NCBI GenBank assembly: GCA_017642965.1
Contig: JAEPOJ010000005.1
Span: 1 to 58,710, forward strand
Length of the DNA stretch: 58,710 nt
Direction: 5' to 3'
Source of the DNA: Phycisphaerales bacterium
Lineage (GTDB): Bacteria; Planctomycetota; Phycisphaerae; Phycisphaerales; UBA1924
The notes beneath the pieces were generated by a model. The model saw nothing but the letters and a program-made list of their open reading frames with translations. It did not search any database and was not told the origin of the DNA. The position numbers and the translations under genes are program-made. Below are positions 8,938 to 16,522 of this stretch, piece after piece (the stretch's first letter is position 1; each line of letters opens with the position of its first letter).

Positions 8938-8967
8938 CACACGCGACGGACCGGCCCGTCGCGTGTG
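8938..8967. repeat. Perfect 12-bp inverted repeat in the nuoJ upstream region
   Basis: CACACGCGACGG (8938-8949) pairs without mismatch with CCGTCGCGTGTG (8956-8967) around a 6-nt loop ACCGGC. No T-run follows on either strand, so it does not look like an intrinsic terminator. It could be a leader hairpin of the nuoJKLMN mRNA or a palindromic operator. Confidence 0.7.
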
Positions 8968-9193
8968 TTGTGGCCGAGACCGATGCCGAGCGACGCGTGC
9001 TCTTCGTCGACGACCCGAACCACGTGATGACCCACGCGAGAACGCGCGGGATTCTGTGATCGAGAGGATAGTGCCCGCGTGGGTTGGCTTCCACTCACCA
9101 ACCGCTTTGAGGCACGCGAAACGCGGATTCTTGCGATGTGGGAACAGCGCGTCCGATTCCATGAGAAACGCGACTTGCGGGGTTCACCGGCAC

Positions 9194-9199
9194 TATCAT
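9194..9199 (+). promoter_or_regulatory. Putative -10 element of a leaderless pgsA transcript
   Basis: TATCAT is followed by 7 nt and then the pgsA ATG. No Shine-Dalgarno sequence lies between. A transcript started from this element would begin at or next to the start codon. The -35 region is weak. Confidence 0.55.
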
Positions 9200-9206
9200 C
9201 GGCGTC

Positions 9207-10031
9207 ATGAACGCACCGCAGATGATGCTCCAGCAGCAGCCCGATCGAAAAGTCCACATCCCGAACCTGCTCACCCTGCTCCGGGTGGTGCTCGCGTGGG
9301 TCTTTATCGCGTTGCTCTCGTACGTCCAGCCGCGCGAGATGTACGCACAACCCTCTGATATTGATCGACTTGGGGAGCTCTCGCACCCCAGCTCGGGGCT
9401 GATCATCGCCGCGACGATCGTCTTTGTCGTTGCGGCGATCACGGATGCCCTGGACGGGCACCTGGCCCGGAAATGGAAGGCCGTCACCCGCTTCGGTCGG
9501 ATCATGGACCCGATGGCCGACAAGCTGCTCGTCATCGGCGCGTTCATCATGCTCGTTACGCCGGGTTTCCGCGCGACCCTGATGCCGAACGAAGAGGTTT
9601 TTCAGGCTAGCGGCGTTGCCCCATGGATGGTCGTCGCGATCCTCATGCGTGAGCTGCTGGTGACCTCGATCCGCGGTGTCTACGAGGCCGACGGGGTGGA
9701 TTTCTCCGCTGGCACGCTGGGTAAGGCGAAGATGATCCTGCAGAGCATCACGATCCCCGTGGTGCTGCTGATCGTGGCCCTCGGCTCGCCCATCCCCGGC
9801 AGCTCGGGGCGTCTGGTGATCGTCCTGCTGGTTTGGGCGACCGTGATCACCACGATCGTCTCCGGCCTTCCCTATATCGGTCAGGCGGCGAAGCACACCA
9901 TTGAAGAGAACGCGCGCTTGCTCGAGGCGATGCGAGGCAAAAAGGCCCGCAAATCCACCAAGGTCTCCGGCCCGAGCGCCAAGCAGCGTCCGAAGTCCAA
10001 CAAGGGCGGGCAGGGCATCAAGAAACGCTGA
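9207..10031 (+). CDS. pgsA: CDP-diacylglycerol--glycerol-3-phosphate 3-phosphatidyltransferase
   Basis: A 274-residue membrane enzyme that makes phosphatidylglycerophosphate from CDP-diacylglycerol and glycerol-3-phosphate. The CDP-alcohol phosphatidyltransferase signature D-x2-D-G-x2-A-R-x8-G-x3-D-x3-D is complete (D80, D83, G84, A87, R88, G97, D101, D105). The hydrophobic helices and the N-terminal IPNLLTLLRVVLAWVF are typical of PgsA. The C-terminus carries a long Lys/Ser/Gly-rich basic tail (about 245-274). No ribosome-binding site precedes the ATG; a TATCAT element 7 nt upstream suggests a leaderless mRNA. pgpA follows after 26 nt and catalyses the next step. Confidence 0.93.
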   Translation: MNAPQMMLQQQPDRKVHIPNLLTLLRVVLAWVFIALLSYVQPREMYAQPSDIDRLGELSHPSSGLIIAATIVFVVAAITDALDGHLARKWKAVTRFGRIMDPMADKLLVIGAFIMLVTPGFRATLMPNEEVFQASGVAPWMVVAILMRELLVTSIRGVYEADGVDFSAGTLGKAKMILQSITIPVVLLIVALGSPIPGSSGRLVIVLLVWATVITTIVSGLPYIGQAAKHTIEENARLLEAMRGKKARKSTKVSGPSAKQRPKSNKGGQGIKKR

Positions 10032-10057
10032 TTTCCTGAAGCACGAGGGGAACACCC

Positions 10058-10573
10058 ATGATCACGATGCCTCGCTCATCCGAGATGCTCCTGACCACCG
10101 GAGGCCTGGGGTACATGCGCCCGGCATCCGGCACGTGGGGATCGCTCCCGCCGATCATTTTGGCCTATGCGTTCATCATGCTGGGCATCGGTCCGGATGA
10201 TCCGCTCGCGTGGGTCTACTACCTCGTCCTGGCGTTGATCTGCATCATCTATTCGGGCGCGTGCGTCCTGCTGGGCCACGAGGCGGAGGCCAAGTGGGGC
10301 AAGGACCCGTCCGAGGTCGTCGCCGACGAGACCGCCGGTCAGTGCCTGACGCTGATGTTCATCCCAGCGGGCATCTGCAGCTGCCCGCTGACGACGATGG
10401 GCGCGGTGCTCGGTGCGTTCTTCCTGTTCCGGGCGTTCGACATCCTCAAGCCGTGGCCCGCAGGAGCGATGCAGAAGATCGCGGGCGGGTGGGGCATCCT
10501 GCTCGATGACATCTTCGCGGGGGTCATGGGCGGCATCGCGCTGCTGATCATCCTGCGCCTGATGAACGGCTAA
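10058..10573 (+). CDS. pgpA: Phosphatidylglycerophosphatase A
   Basis: A 171-residue membrane protein of the PgpA family, which removes the phosphate from phosphatidylglycerophosphate to give phosphatidylglycerol. Family motifs are TTGGLGYMRPASGTWGSLP (about 11-29), the acidic VVADETAGQCLTLMF block (about 87-101) and FFLFRAFDILKPWPAG (about 126-141). DDIFAGVMGGIALLIILR near the C-terminus is also typical. The start has an AGGGGAAC sequence upstream (cacgaggggaacaccc), an acceptable ribosome-binding site. Position directly after pgsA puts two consecutive pathway steps together. Confidence 0.92.
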   Translation: MITMPRSSEMLLTTGGLGYMRPASGTWGSLPPIILAYAFIMLGIGPDDPLAWVYYLVLALICIIYSGACVLLGHEAEAKWGKDPSEVVADETAGQCLTLMFIPAGICSCPLTTMGAVLGAFFLFRAFDILKPWPAGAMQKIAGGWGILLDDIFAGVMGGIALLIILRLMNG

Positions 10574-10599
10574 GCATCTCGGAATCTTTGACTTACGGC

Positions 10600-10605
10600 T
10601 ATCAT
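10600..10605 (+). promoter_or_regulatory. Putative -10 element of a leaderless dus transcript
   Basis: TATCAT is followed by 6 nt (CCGGGC) and then the proposed GTG start of dus. This is the same arrangement as at pgsA and supports the GTG over the upstream in-frame TTG, which would place the element inside the gene. Confidence 0.5.
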
Positions 10606-10611
10606 CCGGGC

Positions 10612-11784
10612 GTGATCAGCAAACCGCTCCAACTCAACGCCCCTCAGGGTACGGTTCGGCTCGAATCGAACCTGCTGCTTGCGCCCATCGCGGGCTGGTG
10701 CGAGTTGGCGTGGCGGATTACCTGCCGCGAGTTGGGCGGTGTCGGGCTCGCGTGCACGGACCTGCTGAGCCCGAAGGGACTCCTGCTCAGCTCGGATACC
10801 ACGCGGGATTTGGCACAGACGAACGACCTCGACAAGCCCATCGGCATGCAGCTCTACGGCAGCGACCCCGAGATCCTGGCGGAGGGGGCCGCGTGGTGTG
10901 CTGCGCATGGCGCAACCGTCGTGGACATCAATATGGGCTGCCCGGTCGACAAGGTCACCAAGAAGAACGGCGGGTCGATGCTCATGTGCGACCTTGACAA
11001 CACCTTTGCGATCTTCGAGCGGGTGCGAGCCGCGATGCCGGGGCACGTGCCGCTGACCGCCAAGATGCGGCTCGGGTGGGATGAGCAGGCGAAGAACGCG
11101 GGCATCGCGAGCAGGCTGTCGCTGGGGCTAGTCGAGCGCGGGGCGGCCATGATCACGGTGCATGGGCGGACCACCGAGCAGAAGTTCAAGGGCTCGTGCG
11201 ACTTGCAGGGCATCAAGCGGGTTGTTGATGATGTGCATGAGCGGTTCCCGGATGTGCCGGTGATCGGCAACGGCGACATCAAGCACGAGACGGACGTGAT
11301 CCGGATGCTGCACAACACCGGTTGCGCGGGAGTGATGATCGGGCGCGGCTCGTTCAGCAACCCGTGGCTGTTCAGGTACGCGTGGGCGCTGCAACAGCGC
11401 GTGATCGAGCAGGGCATCGACCCGGGCGATGAGCACGCGGTCGCGTCGGTTGATCTGTCCGACATCCGCCCGAGCGAGCACGAAAAGCTCGACATGCTGC
11501 GTGATTTCTTTGACCGCATGATCACATACCGCGACGAGCACCACGCACGCCATGTGTTCCGTCAGAAGGCGAACCTGCTGGGCAAGCCGATCAACGGGGG
11601 GCACTGCCGCCCGCTCAAGAACGCGCTGCGCGAGGCAAAGACGGCACAGGATGTCTATGACGCGATCGAGGGGTGGCGGGCCCGCCATGAATCGGGCGGA
11701 CTCAACCCGGACCACCCGGGCCCGCTCGATAAGCAGCCGCTGAGATGCTCGAGGGCGGCCGCTGTCCCCGGTTTGGGGCACTGA
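10612..11784 (+). CDS. tRNA-dihydrouridine synthase family protein
   Basis: A 390-residue flavoprotein of the Dus family, which reduces uridines in the tRNA D-loop. Visible hallmarks are the FMN-site start NLLLAPIAGWCELAWR, the catalytic-cysteine motif DINMGCPVDKVTKKNGGSMLM (about residue 110), and ITVHGRTTEQKFKG. VIGNGDIK and GCAGVMIGRGSFSNPWLF, the phosphate-binding end of the TIM barrel, complete the fold. I place the start at the GTG at 10612 because of the upstream TATCAT and the absence of any ribosome-binding site; a TTG eight codons earlier is the alternative. The C-terminal 40 residues are extra. Which uridine is modified cannot be told. Confidence 0.9.
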   Translation: MISKPLQLNAPQGTVRLESNLLLAPIAGWCELAWRITCRELGGVGLACTDLLSPKGLLLSSDTTRDLAQTNDLDKPIGMQLYGSDPEILAEGAAWCAAHGATVVDINMGCPVDKVTKKNGGSMLMCDLDNTFAIFERVRAAMPGHVPLTAKMRLGWDEQAKNAGIASRLSLGLVERGAAMITVHGRTTEQKFKGSCDLQGIKRVVDDVHERFPDVPVIGNGDIKHETDVIRMLHNTGCAGVMIGRGSFSNPWLFRYAWALQQRVIEQGIDPGDEHAVASVDLSDIRPSEHEKLDMLRDFFDRMITYRDEHHARHVFRQKANLLGKPINGGHCRPLKNALREAKTAQDVYDAIEGWRARHESGGLNPDHPGPLDKQPLRCSRAAAVPGLGH

Positions 11785-11817
11785 GCGATATACAGAGCCG
11801 GTGCGTGTGATTTTCCT

Positions 11818-11846
11818 TTGTAGGGTTCCATCCCGCGTGTTACATT
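11818..11846 (+). promoter_or_regulatory. Sigma-70-like promoter of the secreted paralogue genes
   Basis: TTGTAG (11818-11823), a 17-nt spacer and TACATT (11841-11846). The predicted start is about 25 nt before the ATG at 11878, leaving room for the AGGAGGA ribosome-binding site at 11864-11870. Confidence 0.6.
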
Positions 11847-11877
11847 GCCTGTTCACCACACACAGGAGGATGAGATC

Positions 11878-13209
11878 ATGCGAACGATGATACTGATGGT
11901 CCCGCTGCTTGCTGGCACAGCGCTCGCCGGACCGGATCTGCTCTGCTCGGACATCACCAACGGGCAGACATACGGCGTCTTTGGCGACTACCAATCGTAC
12001 AGCTTCGGCGATGTGACCTGCAATGTTGGGGATTCTTCGTTTACATATGTGGACTCCACGCCTGACCACCCGGTGTTTACATCGTCGCTCTATCGACTGC
12101 GGGACGGGCGCTTCGAGCAGATCGGGCTGGGGTTTGTGGGACACACGTTCTTCCCGCTTCAAGGCAACGCGTGCGATTTCGGCTGCAGCCCGGGGGCGCC
12201 CGGGATGCTGGGCAGCGGGTGCTCAGACACGATCGGCGCGGGGCTCGCGGGCGGACAGGCCAACCTCGGCCCCCGAATCGAGGTGGACGCGTGGAGCGGG
12301 GCATTCCCGTACCCGTTCAGCACGATCAACCAGACTGGCAACCCGGTGTACAAGCGTCTCAAGGCACGCATCGCGGACCTGTCGGACACGACCGCGCTCT
12401 ACTTTGTTGAACGTCAGTACGTGAGCAACGAGGAGTTGCCCGAGGCCCGCGGGAACAACTCGAGCTACCGGCAGGTCAGCTTCACGCCCGCAACCAACTC
12501 GCCGCAGGTTCAGGGCAACACGTACGGTGGTGAGCCTGCGATATTCGCGTGGCGCGATCACGGGCTGGGGGCGGATACGCCGGACCCGAGCGTCATGATC
12601 TCGAGCACCAACCTGCCCGCTGATGGGATCGTCCATATCGGATCGCGGGCGACGTCCCTCGGTGGCGGTGTGTGGCGTTACGACTATGCAATCCAGAACC
12701 AGAACGCATCAAGGGGTGTGAATGCCCTCCGCATCCCGATCGGCTTCAACCGCAGCGCGAACGAGCCGTACTTCCATGACATTGAGTACATCGATGAGGT
12801 TGATAACCAGATCGATGGCACCGACTGGGACTTCAGCGTCGTCAGCGGGTACGCGATGTGGGAGCTTGGTGCTGACTTCGATCAGGATCCGCTCGCGAAC
12901 GCCATCCGCTGGGGCACGACGTACACCTTCTCCTTCACCTCCAACCAGCCGCCGGTCGAAAAGCACGCTGAGATCGGCGTATTCGATGACGACGGATCCG
13001 GACCGGTGACGATGAGCGTCGTTGCGCCCCTGGCCGGGCCGTGCAGGGTGGACATGAACGCGGACGGCGCGCTGAACTTCTTCGATATCTCGACCTGGAT
13101 CAACGCCTACAACAGTCAGGACCTGAACGCGGACTTCACGGGCGACGGCGTGTTCGACTTCTTCGACGCCTCGGCGTATCTTAATGAGTTCATTCAGGGA
13201 TGCATGTAG
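11878..13209 (+). CDS. Secreted protein of unknown function with C-terminal dockerin-like module (paralogue 1)
   Basis: 443 residues. The ATG at 11878 is preceded by AGGAGGA and starts a short signal peptide (MRTMILMVPLLAGTALAG). The large N-terminal domain has spaced cysteines (LLCSDITNG, VTCNVGD, NACDFGCSPG, GSGCSDT) and aromatic-rich strands. I do not recognise a catalytic motif. The last about 65 residues form two EF-hand-like loops, DMNADGALNFFDI and DFTGDGVFDFFDA. They are flanked by a Cys (GPCRVDMN) and a C-terminal GCM. It is closely related along its whole length to the next gene, so the pair is a tandem duplication. A cell-surface or extracellular location is inferred. Confidence 0.85.
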   Translation: MRTMILMVPLLAGTALAGPDLLCSDITNGQTYGVFGDYQSYSFGDVTCNVGDSSFTYVDSTPDHPVFTSSLYRLRDGRFEQIGLGFVGHTFFPLQGNACDFGCSPGAPGMLGSGCSDTIGAGLAGGQANLGPRIEVDAWSGAFPYPFSTINQTGNPVYKRLKARIADLSDTTALYFVERQYVSNEELPEARGNNSSYRQVSFTPATNSPQVQGNTYGGEPAIFAWRDHGLGADTPDPSVMISSTNLPADGIVHIGSRATSLGGGVWRYDYAIQNQNASRGVNALRIPIGFNRSANEPYFHDIEYIDEVDNQIDGTDWDFSVVSGYAMWELGADFDQDPLANAIRWGTTYTFSFTSNQPPVEKHAEIGVFDDDGSGPVTMSVVAPLAGPCRVDMNADGALNFFDISTWINAYNSQDLNADFTGDGVFDFFDASAYLNEFIQGCM

Positions 13210-13258
13210 ATTTCATCTGTGTTTCTTACCATCTAGCAGCTTCCCAGAAGGTGCATTC

Positions 13259-14611
13259 ATGTTCAGAACAGTAATTATTGGCATAACCTGCGGATCGGCA
13301 TTCGGGCTCCCCGATGTGGTATGCACCGAGATCAACGGCGCTACAAGCTACGGTGTCGTGGACGGAGTTGCGGCGTACAGCTTCGGCACGACCATCTGCA
13401 ACTTCGGAGACTCCCCCACACCGTATCAGTCTGACACCAATCAGCATCCTCTTATTGCGCAGTCGATCTATATGCTGAAGGACCACCAGCTCAAGCAGAT
13501 CGGGCTGGGCTTCGTGCGCCATACCACTCTGCCTGACTCAGGCAACCTGTGCGGGCGGAGTTGCACGCTCTCTTCCGACGATGCGCTTGGCTTCGGATGC
13601 TCTGATACCAGCAGCAGCGATGCAAACGGGGATCAGGCGATGATGGGGCCGCGGACTGAAGTGAACGCATTTCATACAGATTTCCCGCACCCCTTCACGA
13701 GCATGAACCAGGGTGGGGACGCGGTGTACAAGCGAGTCCAAGTGGATCTCGCGGACATCAGCGATCCGGACGCATTGTATTTCGTGGAGACACAGATCAT
13801 CGCTCCCGGCGAGTACCCGTACGACTCTGCCAACAATGTGAGCTATCGACGTGTAGTCTTTGCACCCGGCACGGCGAATGCGGTGCTGCTCGGCCCGACG
13901 TATGAACAGCTTCCGGCGATCTACGCGCTGCGCGACCACGGGAACGGTGTCAGAACACCTGATGAGAGCGTGCACATCGACCAGGTCACAGTCAACGGTA
14001 TCGGGCTGGTCAATGTAGCGTCTCGCGTCGAATATCTTGAGGACGAATCGCTCTATCGCTACGACTATGTGATTCACAACCAGTACTGCGTGCAACCGTT
14101 TGGCTGGATCGAGCACACCGCGACCATGAACCGCGATGCCCAGGGGCTCGGGTTCTCATCCCCTGTTTACCACGGAGATCTCGATGAGATGGTCGATGAT
14201 CAGGCATGGACGGTCGATCTCTTCAGAGGAGAGACGATGCTCTATCGCCAAGCCGTTGGCTTTCCCGATGATCCCAACGCGAACACAATTCGCTGGGGAA
14301 CCGCGTATAGCTTCTCACTCAAAACTGACAGCCAGCCGTTACAGGAAGTCGAGGACACGATCACGATCGGCTGGCAGACTGCCGCAAACTCCGGCGGGCA
14401 CCCGTACTTCCTGACCGCTGATGCCATCATGCCGTACAGCGGCGAGTTCATCTGTTCCCCGGATGTCAATGGGGACGGACTGTTGAACTTCTTCGACGTG
14501 TCCGCGTTCATCAAGAACTACTTTGACGGGGTAGATTACAACGGAGATGGTGTCGTCAACTTCTTTGATGTCTCCCGGTTCCTCTCCGATTACAGCGAGG
14601 GCTGTCCCTGA
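13259..14611 (+). CDS. Secreted protein of unknown function with C-terminal dockerin-like module (paralogue 2)
   Basis: 450 residues, starting at the ATG at 13259 with AGAAGGTG upstream and a short signal peptide (MFRTVIIGITCGSAFG). It matches paralogue 1 in order and motifs: VVCTEINGATSYGVVDG, YSFGTTICNFGDS, LKQIGLGFVRHT, GRSCTL, LGFGCSDTSS, PRTEVNAF and NTIRWGTAYSFSL. The C-terminus has DVNGDGLLNFFDVSAFI and DYNGDGVVNFFDVSRFL loops between the Cys of FICSPD and a final GCP. The gene starts 49 nt after paralogue 1 and has no obvious promoter, so it is probably in the same transcript. Sequence divergence is large enough that the duplication is not recent. Confidence 0.85.
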   Translation: MFRTVIIGITCGSAFGLPDVVCTEINGATSYGVVDGVAAYSFGTTICNFGDSPTPYQSDTNQHPLIAQSIYMLKDHQLKQIGLGFVRHTTLPDSGNLCGRSCTLSSDDALGFGCSDTSSSDANGDQAMMGPRTEVNAFHTDFPHPFTSMNQGGDAVYKRVQVDLADISDPDALYFVETQIIAPGEYPYDSANNVSYRRVVFAPGTANAVLLGPTYEQLPAIYALRDHGNGVRTPDESVHIDQVTVNGIGLVNVASRVEYLEDESLYRYDYVIHNQYCVQPFGWIEHTATMNRDAQGLGFSSPVYHGDLDEMVDDQAWTVDLFRGETMLYRQAVGFPDDPNANTIRWGTAYSFSLKTDSQPLQEVEDTITIGWQTAANSGGHPYFLTADAIMPYSGEFICSPDVNGDGLLNFFDVSAFIKNYFDGVDYNGDGVVNFFDVSRFLSDYSEGCP

Positions 14612-14770
14612 GCGTGCCTCACACTGAGGATCTGTGGGATTTTCGCTGCAACCATGCTTCGCCTGCACCCGTATCGGCATCTGTCCGAAAAGGGTTGGGT
14701 CGGCGTGCGCGCCGGCTTGCACGCGTTCGCGTCGCGGCCCGATGTCGACAGATAGCACCAGGAGACCCCC

Positions 14771-16213
14771 ATGAACACGCTGGGAATGCGTTCGATCACC
14801 CTTCTTGCACTCGCCGCGGGCACCGCGATCGCTCATGAACCCGACGCCAACGCCGGCGGCCAGGACGTGGATCAGGCCAATATGACCAAGGTCCACGGCT
14901 GCTGGGAGGGTCACGGCGACGAGCTCGAGGGCGGGATCTTCTACGTCCCGATGGATGAGGACGCCCTGCAAGTCATTGAAGCCGTCGAACTCGCGAACCG
15001 CGGCGTGCCCGATAACCGCCTCGACTTCGTCATCGTGGGCGACGGTTACACGGCCGGCGAGCAGGCACAGTTCGCTACGGACGCGACGAACATCCAGAAC
15101 GACTTCTTCCGCTACGAGCCGTTCATTACCTACGAGCCCTACTTCCGCTGGACGCAGGTCGGGGTGATCTCGAACGAATCGGGCGTGGACAACGACCCGA
15201 ACCCCGGGATCGACCGCGATACGGCGCTCGACATGGCCTACTGGTGCAGCGGCACGGAGCGACTGCTCTGCGTGAGCGTGAGCAAGGCGTACCAGGCGGC
15301 GGCGAGCGCCCCCGATATCGATCAGGTCATCGCGATTTCGAACTCGAGCAAGTACGGCGGTGCCGGGTACGCGAGCAACAACCTTGGCACCGCGGCCGGG
15401 CAGAACGGGGCCGCGGTCGAGATTGCGATCCATGAGATGGGCCACTCGCTGGGCGACCTGGCCGACGAGTACACCTACGGCGGGCCGACGACCTACTCGG
15501 GCAGTGAGCCGAGCGCCCGGAACTCATCGACCTTCGATCGCCAGACGCAGCTCAACAATCAGTCCAAGTGGTGGCAGTGGATGGACGAGTCAATGCCCGG
15601 CTTCGACGGGACCGTGAGCACCTACGAGGGCTCGAGCTACTCGCAGCTCGGTGTCTATCGCCCTTCGAACAACTCGATGATGCGGAACCTTGGGCGCCCG
15701 TTTAACTTGCCCAGCGCCGAGCGACTGATCCATCAGATCTACAAGGAAGTCAGCCCGATCGACGACGGCACGCCCGATGGTGCAGTGCTCGGTCGTGACG
15801 ACGTCGCGTGGGTCATGCCGATGCAGCCGGTCGGGCACGATCTCGAGGTCGTCTGGTACCTCGACGGGAGCATCATTGTCAGTGCGTTCGGGCAGGATCA
15901 GGTTGATCTGTCCACGCTCAATCTTGGAGACGGCGCCCACGAGATCACGGTTGAGGTGGTCGACCCGACGCCGTGGGTCCGCAGCGATGCGATCCGCAAC
16001 GCGTTCATGACCGAATCGCGGACCTTCACCGTGGAGGCGTGCGTTGCCGCCGCGGATATGAACAGCGACGGTGAGCTGGACTTCTTTGACGTGAGCGCAT
16101 TCCTGACCGCGTACAACGCCCAGGACCCGATCGCGGATTTCAACGACGATGGGGCGTTCAACTTCTTCGATGTGTCCGCCTTCCTGACCGCGTTCAACGA
16201 GGGCGGCTGCTGA
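14771..16213 (+). CDS. Secreted M64-type (IgA peptidase M64) metallopeptidase with dockerin-like tail
   Basis: 480 residues with a signal peptide (about 1-21) and CACCAGGAG upstream of the ATG. The zinc motif HEMGHSLGDLADEY (H221, E222, H225, with the acidic pair D232-E233) and the preceding LDFVIVGDGYTAGE strand fit peptidase family M64. Many members of that family are uncharacterised, so the substrate is unknown. A central domain follows the catalytic region (about 250-400). The C-terminus has the paired loops DMNSDGELDFFDVSAFL and DFNDDGAFNFFDVSAFL, flanked by a Cys (EACVAAAD) and a terminal Cys. This is the same tail as the two preceding paralogues, so all three are probably handled by the same surface machinery. 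Confidence 0.87.
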   Translation: MNTLGMRSITLLALAAGTAIAHEPDANAGGQDVDQANMTKVHGCWEGHGDELEGGIFYVPMDEDALQVIEAVELANRGVPDNRLDFVIVGDGYTAGEQAQFATDATNIQNDFFRYEPFITYEPYFRWTQVGVISNESGVDNDPNPGIDRDTALDMAYWCSGTERLLCVSVSKAYQAAASAPDIDQVIAISNSSKYGGAGYASNNLGTAAGQNGAAVEIAIHEMGHSLGDLADEYTYGGPTTYSGSEPSARNSSTFDRQTQLNNQSKWWQWMDESMPGFDGTVSTYEGSSYSQLGVYRPSNNSMMRNLGRPFNLPSAERLIHQIYKEVSPIDDGTPDGAVLGRDDVAWVMPMQPVGHDLEVVWYLDGSIIVSAFGQDQVDLSTLNLGDGAHEITVEVVDPTPWVRSDAIRNAFMTESRTFTVEACVAAADMNSDGELDFFDVSAFLTAYNAQDPIADFNDDGAFNFFDVSAFLTAFNEGGC

Positions 16214-16261
16214 AGGTAGCTGAGCCAGAATTTACAGAAGATCGCCTCGGATTCGCAATAA

Positions 16262-16282
16262 GCCCGTGTCCGGGGCGTTTTT
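16262..16282 (+). terminator. Possible terminator after the M64 peptidase gene
   Basis: GCCCG and CGGGGC can pair with one bulged G around a TGTC loop, followed by GTTTTT. The stem is short, so the call is tentative. Confidence 0.4.
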
Positions 16283-16361
16283 CCGACGTCTCGGCATTGG
16301 CCCCGCTCTGAACGCGACCCGAACAGTGGCAGAAGGTCCGCTTTTCCGTCAAAGTTCTTTG

Positions 16362-16388
16362 AATCTGACGATTCTGGGGGTCAGAATC
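16362..16388 (+). repeat. Two mutually exclusive hairpins sharing one arm
   Basis: GATTCTG (16370-16376) pairs perfectly with CAGAATC (16382-16388). The upstream near-copy AATCTGAC (16362-16369) can instead pair with GTCAGAAT using the same right arm, with one mismatch. The element lies about 135 nt upstream of the DUF1573 start. Confidence 0.5.
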
Positions 16389-16522
16389 AGGGTAGAGACG
16401 CCAGGACAGGTGATTCATTCGATCGGGTCACAGAACCCGGCGAAGTAGAATGAGGTTGATACGATGCTGCTGCCGGATCGCGGACCGGCGCGGCGTGACA
16501 GATGGACCGGGAGGTTTGAACC

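Larger units (their letters stand above)
8895..9206. other. 312-nt divergent intergenic region between nuoJ and pgsA
   Basis: I see no convincing gene here. It holds a perfect 12-bp inverted repeat 44 nt upstream of the nuoJ start, a weaker 6-bp inverted repeat (GGTTGG 9081-9086 with CCAACC 9097-9102) and, at its right end, the TATCAT element of pgsA. On the minus strand a -10-like TATCCT lies at 9065-9070. It would give nuoJ a leader of about 165 nt containing the 12-bp hairpin. That promoter call is weak, because the -35 region is poor. Confidence 0.5.
16214..16522. other. 309-nt intergenic region between the M64 peptidase and DUF1573 genes
   Basis: It holds a weak terminator-like hairpin just after the peptidase gene and a pair of alternative hairpins around 16362-16388. 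A TAGAAT hexamer at 16445-16450 may be the -10 of the DUF1573 operon. A 60-codon open frame here has no ribosome-binding site or recognisable product, and I do not call it. Confidence 0.5.

Noticed and set aside
8895..10055. In-frame upstream extension of nuoJ across pgsA
   Set aside because: The extension is antisense to pgsA and lacks NuoJ character; the GTG at 8894 gives a standard NuoJ N-terminus.
16266..16448. 60-codon open frame between the M64 and DUF1573 genes
   Set aside because: No ribosome-binding site or -10 element, no recognisable product, and it overlaps hairpin elements.
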